A stretch of 17,609 nt of DNA from Acidobacteriota bacterium (lineage in GTDB: Bacteria > Acidobacteriota > Terriglobia > Acidiferrales > UBA7541): positions 1-17,609 of the forward strand of contig PKWH01000302.1 in the NCBI GenBank assembly GCA_003131985.1, given 5' to 3'. Made by a program: the position numbers and the translations under genes. The notes beneath the pieces were generated by a model that worked only from the letters and a program-made list of their open reading frames with translations, made no database searches and was not told the origin of the DNA. This document shows, piece by piece, positions 1 through 6,118 of this stretch. Position 1 is the first letter of the stretch. Every line of letters starts with the position of its first letter.

Positions 1-186
1 CTTTCTCGCAATCGCCGTGCAGGAGGGAGCCATGGGCAAGCTGTTCTCAGGATCTTTACTCGGAATCTTGGCGCTCCCGCTCGCGCTTATCATCATCGCC
101 CCCCGGATAATACTTACGTGGACACCCAAAGATGACGGCAAGTCTGACGCAGACTTTTGCGGTAGTTTTTCAAGAGTAACTAGGAA

Positions 187-192
187 TATACT
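187..192 (+). promoter_or_regulatory. Possible -10 box upstream of the first gene
   Basis: TATACT lies about 70 nt before the preferred start at 263. No good -35 sits at 16-18 nt, so this is weak. If real, it supports the start at 263 over the start at 32. Confidence 0.25.
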
Positions 193-262
193 TGCGCTTG
201 CGGATAGACCCGTTGCCGTGGTCGCTGGAGCGGGCAGACAAGCCGCCGAGGAGTGTGGAACG

Positions 263-1405
263 ATGCTTCGCGTACTCACATCCGTGCTCCTGTTTTGCAC
301 TGCAACAATTCTATACGCGCAAACTCCAAGCGCGCCGCCAAGATTTGCTTTGGAGATTCAACGGGAGCAAGCGCTCCCTCCCACTTTTCTAATTGTCCCG
401 GAAGAAATAAACGCCAGTGGATCACTTCTATCCCAATTTCCTGATCGCCCGGGTGCAGTGAATGACGCGAACAATCGGCCGACCGCGGTCGAGCTCGATT
501 GCAAGCTGAATGGCGATGCGATCGCGATAACCAGCACGGTTGTGTTCGGGGCCTTCGACAAAAGTGGCTCGACATCGATAGCAGGCCATCCGCAACAGAC
601 TCTCGGCGATTACTCTGTCCGCCTGAACGATTCGATCGTCCTGGAGAAAATGGCAGATTACGGCCTGCATCCATGGACTATTAAAGTTGTCCCGGCACAA
701 ACCAAGCTTGCGAATCTGAGCCGCGTTCCCTCAATTCAAATCGAAGTGGCCAGCCAGGACCTCTACGGCTACGACGTCAAGCTTCACAACATTTCTTCGC
801 GCGCGGTCACTAATTTGGTGGTCTCGAATTCATTGCATGATCCCAACAACCTCATGGGCTTTATAGCTCGGGGTAGCGATGGGCCGCCGATAATCGAGCC
901 GGGTGCGACCCACGAAATGCGTTATCCTTGCGCGCCGTCTGAGCACGCCACTTCAGACGATGCCGCATCGTCCGCGCCTCCCTGTATGTTTGTCCTGGAC
1001 GCTGCTTTGTTTGCCGATGGATCATTTGAAGGCGACGCGCGCACCGCAGCGCGAATGGATTCCAGCCTTCTCGCGGAAGAATCACAACGGCAGCGCATCC
1101 GGCAGCTGGTGCAAAGTATTCTCGCCGACCCGTCAGTCCCGGAATCCTCGCGGACTGCCCGCATTCGCTCAGAATTGGATAATCTCTCAGCACAGCCGGA
1201 TCCTGCGATCTTCGATCAATTACGTTTGAAGTTCCCCAGCCTTCTCTCTCGCGAATTGCCCTCGTTAAACGCAGATGCGAAAACCGCGTTGGCCAACGAA
1301 AGAGCTCTCGCGCTCCACTCACTGGAACAATTTGAATCCTCGCATCGGGCACCTTCTACGGTCGCTCTGTCCCAATGGTTGACCAGCACGGAAGGAATAG
1401 ACTAG
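263..1405 (+). CDS. Secreted hypothetical protein
   Basis: I do not recognise a characterised family. From the ATG at 263 the protein has 380 residues and begins with a typical signal peptide (MLRVLTSVLLFCTATILYAQ), so it is probably exported. The N-terminal half looks beta-rich. A middle segment ends in a DAALFADGSFEGD stretch, a pattern I associate with acidobacterial secreted hypotheticals. The C-terminal third, from about residue 260, is helical and rich in Arg, Gln and Glu. I chose 263 because GAGGAG (248-253) lies 9 nt upstream and the signal peptide starts there. The same frame stays open back to ATG 32, which has its own strong SD (AGGAGG at 20-25). That start would add 77 residues with another hydrophobic stretch (LLGILALPLALIIIAP). 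If used, the protein would be a membrane-anchored form of 457 residues. Function unknown. Confidence 0.7.
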   Translation: MLRVLTSVLLFCTATILYAQTPSAPPRFALEIQREQALPPTFLIVPEEINASGSLLSQFPDRPGAVNDANNRPTAVELDCKLNGDAIAITSTVVFGAFDKSGSTSIAGHPQQTLGDYSVRLNDSIVLEKMADYGLHPWTIKVVPAQTKLANLSRVPSIQIEVASQDLYGYDVKLHNISSRAVTNLVVSNSLHDPNNLMGFIARGSDGPPIIEPGATHEMRYPCAPSEHATSDDAASSAPPCMFVLDAALFADGSFEGDARTAARMDSSLLAEESQRQRIRQLVQSILADPSVPESSRTARIRSELDNLSAQPDPAIFDQLRLKFPSLLSRELPSLNADAKTALANERALALHSLEQFESSHRAPSTVALSQWLTSTEGID

Positions 1406-1504
1406 CTACGGCACTTGTTTTGACGCCCGAATGTAGATCATGCATGCGCGCCACGGCGCTCTCCGAGACTGCAAAAGCATATCGTGAGCGCGCACCTTTG
1501 GACA

Positions 1505-1510
1505 TATACT
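1505..1510 (+). promoter_or_regulatory. Possible -10 box of the selenoprotein gene
   Basis: TATACT lies 36 nt before the ATG at 1547. Only a poor -35 (TCGTGA, 1482-1487) is present at 17 nt spacing. The leader would then carry the GAGG SD at about 1537-1540. Confidence 0.3.
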
Positions 1511-1546
1511 CCCTACACGCAGTAAATTTGCGAAAGTGAGGACTCG

Positions 1547-2113
1547 ATGAAGAAAATTGTATTGCTGCTGTTGCTGATTCTGGCAGGGCACTTTCCGGTG
1601 GCGGCGCAGGAAGACGCCGTCGCCAAAACTAATCTAAAGGTAGGTGACGTCGCTCCGGATTTCTCACTCCTGAGCGATAAATGGGAGCAGGTAAAGCTCA
1701 GCGACTTCCGAGGCAAGAAAAATGTGGTCTTAGCTTTCTACGTTTTGGCTTTCACCGCCGGTTGAACGAAAGAATTGCAGGCCTATCAGGCTGATATGGC
1801 CAAACTCGAAGCAAGCGACACAGTCGTCCTCGGAATCAGCATGGACAGTCCCGCCGCAAACGCCGCTTTCGCAAAGCAGATTGGCGTCACGTTCCCGCTC
1901 CTCAGCGACATGAACAAAGAAGTGATGACCTCCTACCAGATTTTGAAGCCTTACGATGTCAAAGGCCAAAAATTCCAGTGGGCGCAGCGAACCACCATCG
2001 TCGTAGACAAAGAAGGAAAGATCCAGCACGTCGAACAAGGCGACAGCGCCGTGAATCCAAACAGCGCCGTCTCGATCTGCACCGGCTTGCACAAGCCCAA
2101 GGGGGAAAGCTAG
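1547..2113 (+). CDS. Selenocysteine-containing secreted peroxiredoxin (AhpC/TSA family), TGA at codon 73 read as Sec
   Basis: This is a thiol peroxidase of the thioredoxin fold, predicted to reduce peroxides outside the cytoplasm. Residues 1-20 form a signal peptide (VLLLLLILAG, then VAAQ). The AhpC/TSA domain starts at VGDVAPDFSLLSD. The strand before the active site reads VVLAFYVLAFTAG, then codon 73 is TGA (1763-1765), then TKELQAYQ. Family members read AFTxxC(T/Q)xE here, so the stop falls exactly on the peroxidatic Cys. The same frame continues with intact family sequence: GISMDS, FPLLSD, the active-site Arg148 in QRTTIVVDKEG, and stop at 2113. A SECIS-like hairpin follows at 1780-1801. 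Oddities: the Pro usual at Cys minus 7 is Val66, and the only Cys is Cys178 near the C-terminus, a possible partner for a selenenyl-sulfide. SD is GAGG before ATG 1547. The alternative is a Cys-to-stop pseudogene, which I think less likely. Confidence 0.82.
1780..1801 (+). promoter_or_regulatory. Candidate bacterial SECIS element
   Basis: The arms GGCCTATCA (1780-1788) and TGATA-T-GGCC (1792-1801) pair over 9 bp with a single bulged U at 1797 and a GGC apical loop (1789-1791). The loop starts 24 nt after the UGA. Known bacterial SECIS hairpins sit directly downstream of the UGA inside the coding region, with a G in the first two loop positions and the loop roughly 16-37 nt from the UGA. This one fits all three. 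It would recruit SelB with Sec-tRNA. In E. coli fdhF the bulged U is on the 5' arm; here the bulge is on the 3' arm. Confidence 0.72.
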
Positions 2114-2433
2114 CTAGTTGAATCGCCTGAGTAAACAGTTCCGAAATGGCTGGCCAACTGGAGTCCCATTAATATTCCCCCGGCTCCGAGGACGAGAACG
2201 CAGGATGTCTGACGTAGGTGGAATTCACCCACGTGGCAGACGAGCAGATATCCGATCGCCACGTTGAACGCGCCCCAGAGCACGTTCACGGTGGGCGAAG
2301 ACTCGCCCTTGCCGGGCGGGGAAGCGAATGGTGTAGGGAATCGACGCCCGGACACGCCGTTGACGAAGTGCGGAACGGCGTTGACGAGGAAAGCTCCGCC
2401 GAAAAAGTAAGCGACGTACGCATACCACTCCAT
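2110..2433 (-). CDS. Small integral membrane protein, hypothetical
   Basis: This 107-residue protein is mostly hydrophobic. Likely membrane segments are near residues 4-22 (VAYFFGGAFLVNAV), 48-66 (VNVLWGAFNVAIGYLLVC) and 78-95 (VLVLGAGGILMGLQLA). The loop between the first two is polar and Pro/Gly-rich. A GGAGGGG SD precedes the ATG at 2433, which fixes the start. It resembles short conserved membrane proteins of unknown function; I cannot name the family. The stop codon overlaps the stop of the convergent selenoprotein gene by 4 nt. No catalytic motif is visible. Confidence 0.72.
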   Translation of the reverse strand: MEWYAYVAYFFGGAFLVNAVPHFVNGVSGRRFPTPFASPPGKGESSPTVNVLWGAFNVAIGYLLVCHVGEFHLRQTSCVLVLGAGGILMGLQLASHFGTVYSGDSTS

Positions 2434-2544
2434 GGTCCCCTCCAGAAATGCTGCCAGATGGCGCGAAGTTTAGACTCATTGTCTTATTTCAACAAGAATA
2501 CTGGAAGCGGGGCAATCTGTGATCGCGCGGACGGTTCGATTTTC

Positions 2545-2566
2545 GTAGCGCCGGCGTCTCGCCGGC
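2545..2566 (+). repeat. REP-like hairpin with GTAG head
   Basis: GTAG (2545-2548) is followed by a 7-bp perfect stem, GCCGGCG (2550-2556) and CGCCGGC (2560-2566), with a TCT loop. A T-rich tail follows (TCTTTTGATTTTTG). It lies between two divergent genes, so a terminator role is unlikely. The 5' GTAG and short palindrome match the layout of REP sequences mobilised by RAYT transposases. Similar units occur at 4957 and 16337. Confidence 0.55.
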
Positions 2567-2684
2567 TCTTTTGATTTTTGAACTGACCGCCGGGCAAAAC
2601 GCCGTCACGTGCCGTGATTTCGCCTTGCTATGAAACGCCGGATGGACAGACAACGCTAAGGGCGGAACCTTTGGGGGTTTGTTG

Positions 2685-2690
2685 TACAAT
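2685..2690 (+). promoter_or_regulatory. Possible -10 box for a leaderless transcript
   Basis: TACAAT ends 6 nt before the GTG at 2697. The expected transcription start would coincide with that codon. No SD is present, which fits a leaderless mRNA. No convincing -35 is visible. Confidence 0.35.
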
Positions 2691-2696
2691 CGCGGC

Positions 2697-3053
2697 GTGC
2701 TGAACAAGCCGGACACCGACACCGAAGGCAAACTCACGTTTATCGCCGAACGCCTGCAGGAGCTGAACAACACGGCGTCTCAGGTCTTGATTTTCCTCAG
2801 CTTTGCAATCGTCGCCGGAGTGACGTTCTTGACCCCGGCGATGGATTTGTCGCGGAGAACTGCGGTGCACTGGGCGCTGCGATGGTGGATCGGCGCGATT
2901 TTCCCCACCGTGGCTGGAATTATCCCGTTGAAAGAGGTCAGAGACAGAGACGTTTTCTGGTATCGCTTCCTCCTCAGGATGAGATTAGTGCTGATGTGGT
3001 CTGCGATCATTTGCATTTTCATAGGCGCCATCGAATTCTTCAAAGCAGTCTAA
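2697..3053 (+). CDS. Small membrane protein, hypothetical
   Basis: The protein has 118 residues from GTG 2697 (124 if the TTG at 2679 is used). A hydrophilic N-terminus (NKPDTDTEGKLTFIAERLQELNN) precedes three likely membrane segments: about residues 29-48 (VLIFLSFAIVAGVTFLTPA), 63-79 (WWIGAIFPTVAGIIPL) and 96-114 (LVLMWSAIICIFIGAIEFF). A polar stretch (KEVRDRDVFWYRFLLRMR) links the last two. I prefer GTG 2697 because a TACAAT hexamer lies 6 nt upstream and overlaps the longer reading. No family or catalytic motif recognised. It converges on the kelch lipoprotein gene, 46 nt away. Confidence 0.65.
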   Translation: MLNKPDTDTEGKLTFIAERLQELNNTASQVLIFLSFAIVAGVTFLTPAMDLSRRTAVHWALRWWIGAIFPTVAGIIPLKEVRDRDVFWYRFLLRMRLVLMWSAIICIFIGAIEFFKAV

Positions 3054-3099
3054 ATCGCCTACCGCGCGAATCGAAAGCGTTGACGCCGGGCGAAACACG

Positions 3100-4725
3100 C
3101 TAAGGCGTGTACATCCACAAGTCGCTGAGATCTCCTTCTGTCCCACTTGCAGGCACGCCATAACCGCCGAACATCCATACGTTTCCGTTCGCATCGATCC
3201 ACCGGCTGGACACTAGACGAGCACCCGGAATATTGCCAGGGGCAATCATGCCCTGCGTCCCGTACACGCCATTCTGGTTGATTAAATTGGAGCCGGACAT
3301 CCATGTCCATTCACCGTTACTATACTTCCACAGGTCGTTTAGCAAACCTTCCGCGGAGGTGGGATCGGCGCCGTTTCCTCCGAAAAGCCAAAAATTCCCC
3401 GACGAATCTGTCCAGCTGATAGCCAGTTGCCGGTAACCCGGCACATTTCCCGGAGCGGGCACGCCGCGTGTGCCGTACACACCCAACTGATTAGCGAGGG
3501 AAGATCCGGACATCCAGGTCCATTGGTTATTGCTGAATTTCCACAGGTCGTTGAGTATCCCATTCGCTCCAGTCGAATCGTACCCGACTCCACCAAACAG
3601 CCAGAGGCTTCCGGACAAGTCGATCCAGGAGACAGCCCAAAGTCTGGCACCGGGAATATTGGCGGGCGTCGCGATGCCGAGCGCGCCGTAGGTGCCTTTT
3701 TGATCGACCATGTTGGAACCAGACTCCCACGTCCATTCACCATTGCTATATTTCCACAGATCGTTCAGCTCTCCGTTGGTTCCATTCGAATCAGAGGTTA
3801 ATCCGCCGAAGAGCCAGAAATTTCCGGAAGAATCAATCCAACTTACAGCGCCCGATCGTGCGCTAGGAATATTATTAGCGGAGGGAACGCCCGGACTGCC
3901 ATATATACCCTGCTGATTCGCCGAGTCAGAGCCGCCCATCCACGTCCATTCACCCGCGCTATACTTCCATAGATCGTTCAGAGCTCCTTCGTTATCCGCC
4001 GAATCGAAACCATTCCCTCCAAAGAGCCAGAAATCTCCTGAGGCATCAGTCCAACTGACAGTCTCGAATCGCGCACCGGGAATGTTGGCCATTGCGGGAA
4101 CGCCGAGAGCGCCGTACGTGCCTCTTTGTCCTCCGAGATTGGATCCGGCGATCCACGTCCACTGTCCGGCGCTGAATTTCCACACGTCGTTTATCGGAAG
4201 GATTGTTCCGACCGAATCGAAGCCATACCCACCGAAGAGCATGAGATTCCCGGACGCGTCCACCCACGTAGCGGGTGTTTGTCGTCCGCCAGGGAAGTTG
4301 CTCGCGGCGGCAACGCCAAGAGTTCCGTAAACACCTTGGTTGCTCGCGCTATTAGGTCCACTCACCCAGGTCCATTCATTATGGTCGCAGTTGATCTGCA
4401 CGTTCGTGACGTTGGCGGTTGCTACTCCGGAGCCATTGGTGACGCCGCAAGTCTGCGTAGGATTTGCAGGTTGCACAAGAATCGTCACGCTATACGCAGT
4501 GCCGCTCGCAACCGTCTTCGCAAAAGTAAAGCCACCATTCGCGTTCACCTGCAAGGCGTCAGTGAAGTTGTCTCGCAAAACCAGGCCGGCATTATTCGCA
4601 GAGAGGTTTACGACTGTCCCGCTGATGGTGAATGAAGAGGGCATGCTGTTACCGCCGCAGCTGGCGAGCGCAAGTGAAAGTACGGCCAGAACGCCGCTGG
4701 AGAAGAGCTTCTGCGCAACTTTCAT
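3100..4725 (-). CDS. Kelch-repeat six-bladed propeller lipoprotein
   Basis: The 541-residue protein starts at the ATG at 4725, preceded by an AGGAG SD; the frame runs 15 codons further upstream without an SD. It opens with a lipoprotein signal (MKVAQKLFSSGVLAVLSLAL) and lipobox L20-A-S-C23, so Cys23 should be lipidated and the protein membrane-anchored outside the cytoplasm. Residues 32-113 form an Ig-like beta domain (TISGTVVNLSANNAGLVL...QINC) common in acidobacterial surface proteins. Its Cys93 and Cys113 could form a disulfide. From Trp118 on there are six tandem repeats of about 71 residues. Each has WTW, GVYG, GARxxxxSWxDxSGxxWLFGG and LNDLWKYS, a kelch-type pattern that would close a six-bladed propeller. 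The repeats are also similar at DNA level. The likely role is binding at the cell surface; the ligand is unknown. Confidence 0.85.
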   Translation of the reverse strand: MKVAQKLFSSGVLAVLSLALASCGGNSMPSSFTISGTVVNLSANNAGLVLRDNFTDALQVNANGGFTFAKTVASGTAYSVTILVQPANPTQTCGVTNGSGVATANVTNVQINCDHNEWTWVSGPNSASNQGVYGTLGVAAASNFPGGRQTPATWVDASGNLMLFGGYGFDSVGTILPINDVWKFSAGQWTWIAGSNLGGQRGTYGALGVPAMANIPGARFETVSWTDASGDFWLFGGNGFDSADNEGALNDLWKYSAGEWTWMGGSDSANQQGIYGSPGVPSANNIPSARSGAVSWIDSSGNFWLFGGLTSDSNGTNGELNDLWKYSNGEWTWESGSNMVDQKGTYGALGIATPANIPGARLWAVSWIDLSGSLWLFGGVGYDSTGANGILNDLWKFSNNQWTWMSGSSLANQLGVYGTRGVPAPGNVPGYRQLAISWTDSSGNFWLFGGNGADPTSAEGLLNDLWKYSNGEWTWMSGSNLINQNGVYGTQGMIAPGNIPGARLVSSRWIDANGNVWMFGGYGVPASGTEGDLSDLWMYTP

Positions 4726-4956
4726 AAAATGTACTCCTGTCCTTCCACTGCACGATGGCCGGAGCGGCACGCCACAAGAGCAGATTTTCCAACCGACAGC
4801 ATGGGTCCCACGGTGTAAAGCAGCGGCAGATTAGCACAGGGAAGGTTTGATTCAGCCGTACATGAACGGGAAAGTGCTTTGGTGGGCAACGCCAACCGCC
4901 GCGTTGAGATCTGCGTATCATGGTTCGCAACCCCGCGCGGGCGCGCCCCGCTTTTG

Positions 4957-4995
4957 GTAGCGCCCGCGAAAGCGGCGGCAAGCCGCCGCACTCCA
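4957..4995 (+). repeat. REP-like element, unit 1
   Basis: GTAG (4957-4960) heads a unit containing the hairpin GCGGCGGC-AA-GCCGCCGC (4972-4989), followed by ACTCCA (4990-4995). The 28 nt at 4968-4995 match the inverted unit at 5019-5046 except in the stem, where the changes are compensatory. Confidence 0.55.
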
Positions 4996-5018
4996 AATGG
5001 AGCCTAGCCGCGATTCTG

Positions 5019-5046
5019 TGGAGTGCGGGAGCTTGCTCCCGCTTTC
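5019..5046 (-). repeat. REP-like element, unit 2 (inverted)
   Basis: Read on the minus strand, this 28-nt unit is GAAA, then the hairpin GCGGGAGC-AA-GCTCCCGC, then ACTCCA. It is an inverted copy of the unit at 4968-4995. The only differences are the paired inner stem bases: CGG/CCG there, GAG/CTC here. The head-to-head pair resembles a BIME. No GTAG is seen at its own 5' end. Confidence 0.55.
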
Positions 5047-5201
5047 TTCGCCCAAACGTATTGCCGCAGCAATATCCCGGAGGCGCGCTGCTTGCTGCGC
5101 CCGCTGCAGCTAGGGAAATCAACGCTCGTGGCCTGCGCAGGCTAGGGTATCAAGCGCCATTAAATACACGCTTTGCTGGAGGAGGCTTTGCCCCTCATTG
5201 G

Positions 5202-5207
5202 TATAGC
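5202..5207 (+). promoter_or_regulatory. Possible -10 box for the receiver gene
   Basis: TATAGC ends 8 nt before the ATG at 5216, and there is no SD near that ATG. This arrangement fits a nearly leaderless transcript. No -35 is visible. Confidence 0.25.
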
Positions 5208-5215
5208 CTCAAAAT

Positions 5216-5644
5216 ATGTCTGAATCCAGCGTCATGACGGTTAGCCGAATCGATCGAAAGGTTCGTATTCTCATTGCCGACGACCATCCCATTATAAGAA
5301 GGGTAGTGCGATCGACGCTGCAACAACATCCGCATTTTGAAATTTGCGGCGAAGCGGTGAACGGTGCCGAAGCGATCGAGGAAGCGAAGAAACTGAAACC
5401 CGACGTGGTTGTGTTGAACGTCAGCATGCCGGTAATGAACGGCTTCGAAGCCGCCCGCGAGATCAAGACAATTCTCCCGGAATCGGCGATTGTAATCTTG
5501 TCGCAAAACGCGGATCAGCATTTCATCGCGGAAGCCAAGAAGGTCGGCGTTCAAGCGTACGTGTCCAAAACAAAGGCAGGCGAGTCGCTGGTAAAAGCGG
5601 TGGAAGGAGCCGTGCTCGGCGAAGACTTCCTTTTTGTCGAGTAA
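5216..5644 (+). CDS. Stand-alone response-regulator receiver protein with Asp-to-Asn phospho-site
   Basis: The 142-residue protein is a single receiver (REC) domain with no output domain. It starts VRILIADDHPIIRRVV, with acidic pair Asp22-Asp23. The strand that normally carries the phospho-acceptor reads PDVVVLNVSMPVMNG, so residue 68 is Asn (codon AAC, 5417-5419) instead of Asp. The switch Ser/Thr is Ser96 (VILSQ) and the conserved Lys is Lys118 (AYVSK). The sequence is closest to NarL/FixJ-type receivers. Without the Asp, ordinary phosphorylation from a histidine kinase should not occur, so this may be a constitutive or partner-binding pseudo-receiver. No sensor kinase is adjacent. Met7 (5234) is an alternative start; neither has a clear SD. 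Confidence 0.85.
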   Translation: MSESSVMTVSRIDRKVRILIADDHPIIRRVVRSTLQQHPHFEICGEAVNGAEAIEEAKKLKPDVVVLNVSMPVMNGFEAAREIKTILPESAIVILSQNADQHFIAEAKKVGVQAYVSKTKAGESLVKAVEGAVLGEDFLFVE

Positions 5645-5691
5645 AGTATGGCGTGCAGTATTTCCGCAGTTAGTCTGAAACTGTATTGAGG

Positions 5692-5943
5692 CTATTTCTT
5701 GGGAACCGTTGCGTCCTTCTCCGCTTCGATTGTCACCTGCACATGCGCCCCCGGTTTCAACGCGACTTCTTTCCCGTTCTCGTCTTGCAAGGTATTGTCG
5801 ACGCGAATCTCCCTGTAAAGATGCTCGGCATCTTCAACTGAAATCTGGGCTTTTTCGTTCGCGATACTATTCCCAGGAATGATTTTTTCAACTGTTCCGG
5901 GAAGGGTCACCGCGGGCTTTTCTGGCTCGCTCGACTTTGCCAT
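5692..5943 (-). CDS. Small hypothetical protein
   Basis: This 83-residue soluble protein has no signal peptide or membrane segment. It is rich in Glu, Lys and Val and reads as alternating beta strands (AVTLPGTVEKIIP, AQISVEDAEHLYREIRVDN, VALKPGAHVQVTIEAE). That suggests a small beta barrel or sandwich, with a charged C-terminus (KDATVPKK). AGGAGG directly upstream supports the ATG at 5943. I do not recognise the family. It is convergent with the receiver gene (47-nt gap) and divergent from the propeller gene at 6119. Confidence 0.7.
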   Translation of the reverse strand: MAKSSEPEKPAVTLPGTVEKIIPGNSIANEKAQISVEDAEHLYREIRVDNTLQDENGKEVALKPGAHVQVTIEAEKDATVPKK

Positions 5944-6002
5944 TAGGCCTCCTATTTCTTCTTTTTACCCTATCACTCACTAGAAAGCAAAACTACCTCT
6001 AT

Positions 6003-6022
6003 TGAGCGATACTGCTCGCTCA
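6003..6022. promoter_or_regulatory. Inverted repeat in divergent promoter region, possible operator
   Basis: TGAGCGA (6003-6009) and TCGCTCA (6016-6022) form a perfect 7-bp inverted repeat around a 6-nt spacer. It lies in the 175-nt gap between the leftward 83-aa gene and the rightward propeller gene. It could be a dimeric regulator site or only a chance hairpin. No regulator gene lies beside it. Confidence 0.3.
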
Positions 6023-6118
6023 GTGCTTCTTAACTACTGATGAACACCCAAGCCGGACAAATGAACTCCGCTTTCTGTAACCCCGGACACTAATACAGCG
6101 TCAACTAAACGGAACTTA

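Larger units (their letters stand above)
4726..5215. other. 490-nt intergenic region, REP-like hairpin cluster
   Basis: This divergent gap separates the kelch lipoprotein gene (leftward) from the receiver gene (rightward). Its right half is packed with palindromes: two REP-like units at 4968-4995 and 5019-5046, a weaker hairpin at 5082-5101, and a 12-nt palindrome GCCTGCGCAGGC at 5131-5142. The left half (4726-4950) should hold the lipoprotein promoter, but I see no clear -10/-35 pair. No credible gene is present. Confidence 0.6.

Noticed and set aside
1763..1765. Frameshift as explanation of the split peroxiredoxin
   Set aside because: Both halves are in the same frame with no missing residues, so only the TGA needs explaining.
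1775..2113. Separate 112-aa peroxiredoxin fragment gene starting at 1775
   Set aside because: Its start is a TTG inside the family's conserved helix with no SD; it is the C-terminal part of the selenoprotein.
2545..2580. Intrinsic terminator
   Set aside because: The hairpin is followed by T-rich sequence but lies between divergent genes with no upstream plus-strand gene to terminate; a REP-like element is a better fit.
3100..4375. CRISPR-like array
   Set aside because: The repeats are about 213-nt coding units with translated kelch motifs, not short repeats with unique spacers.
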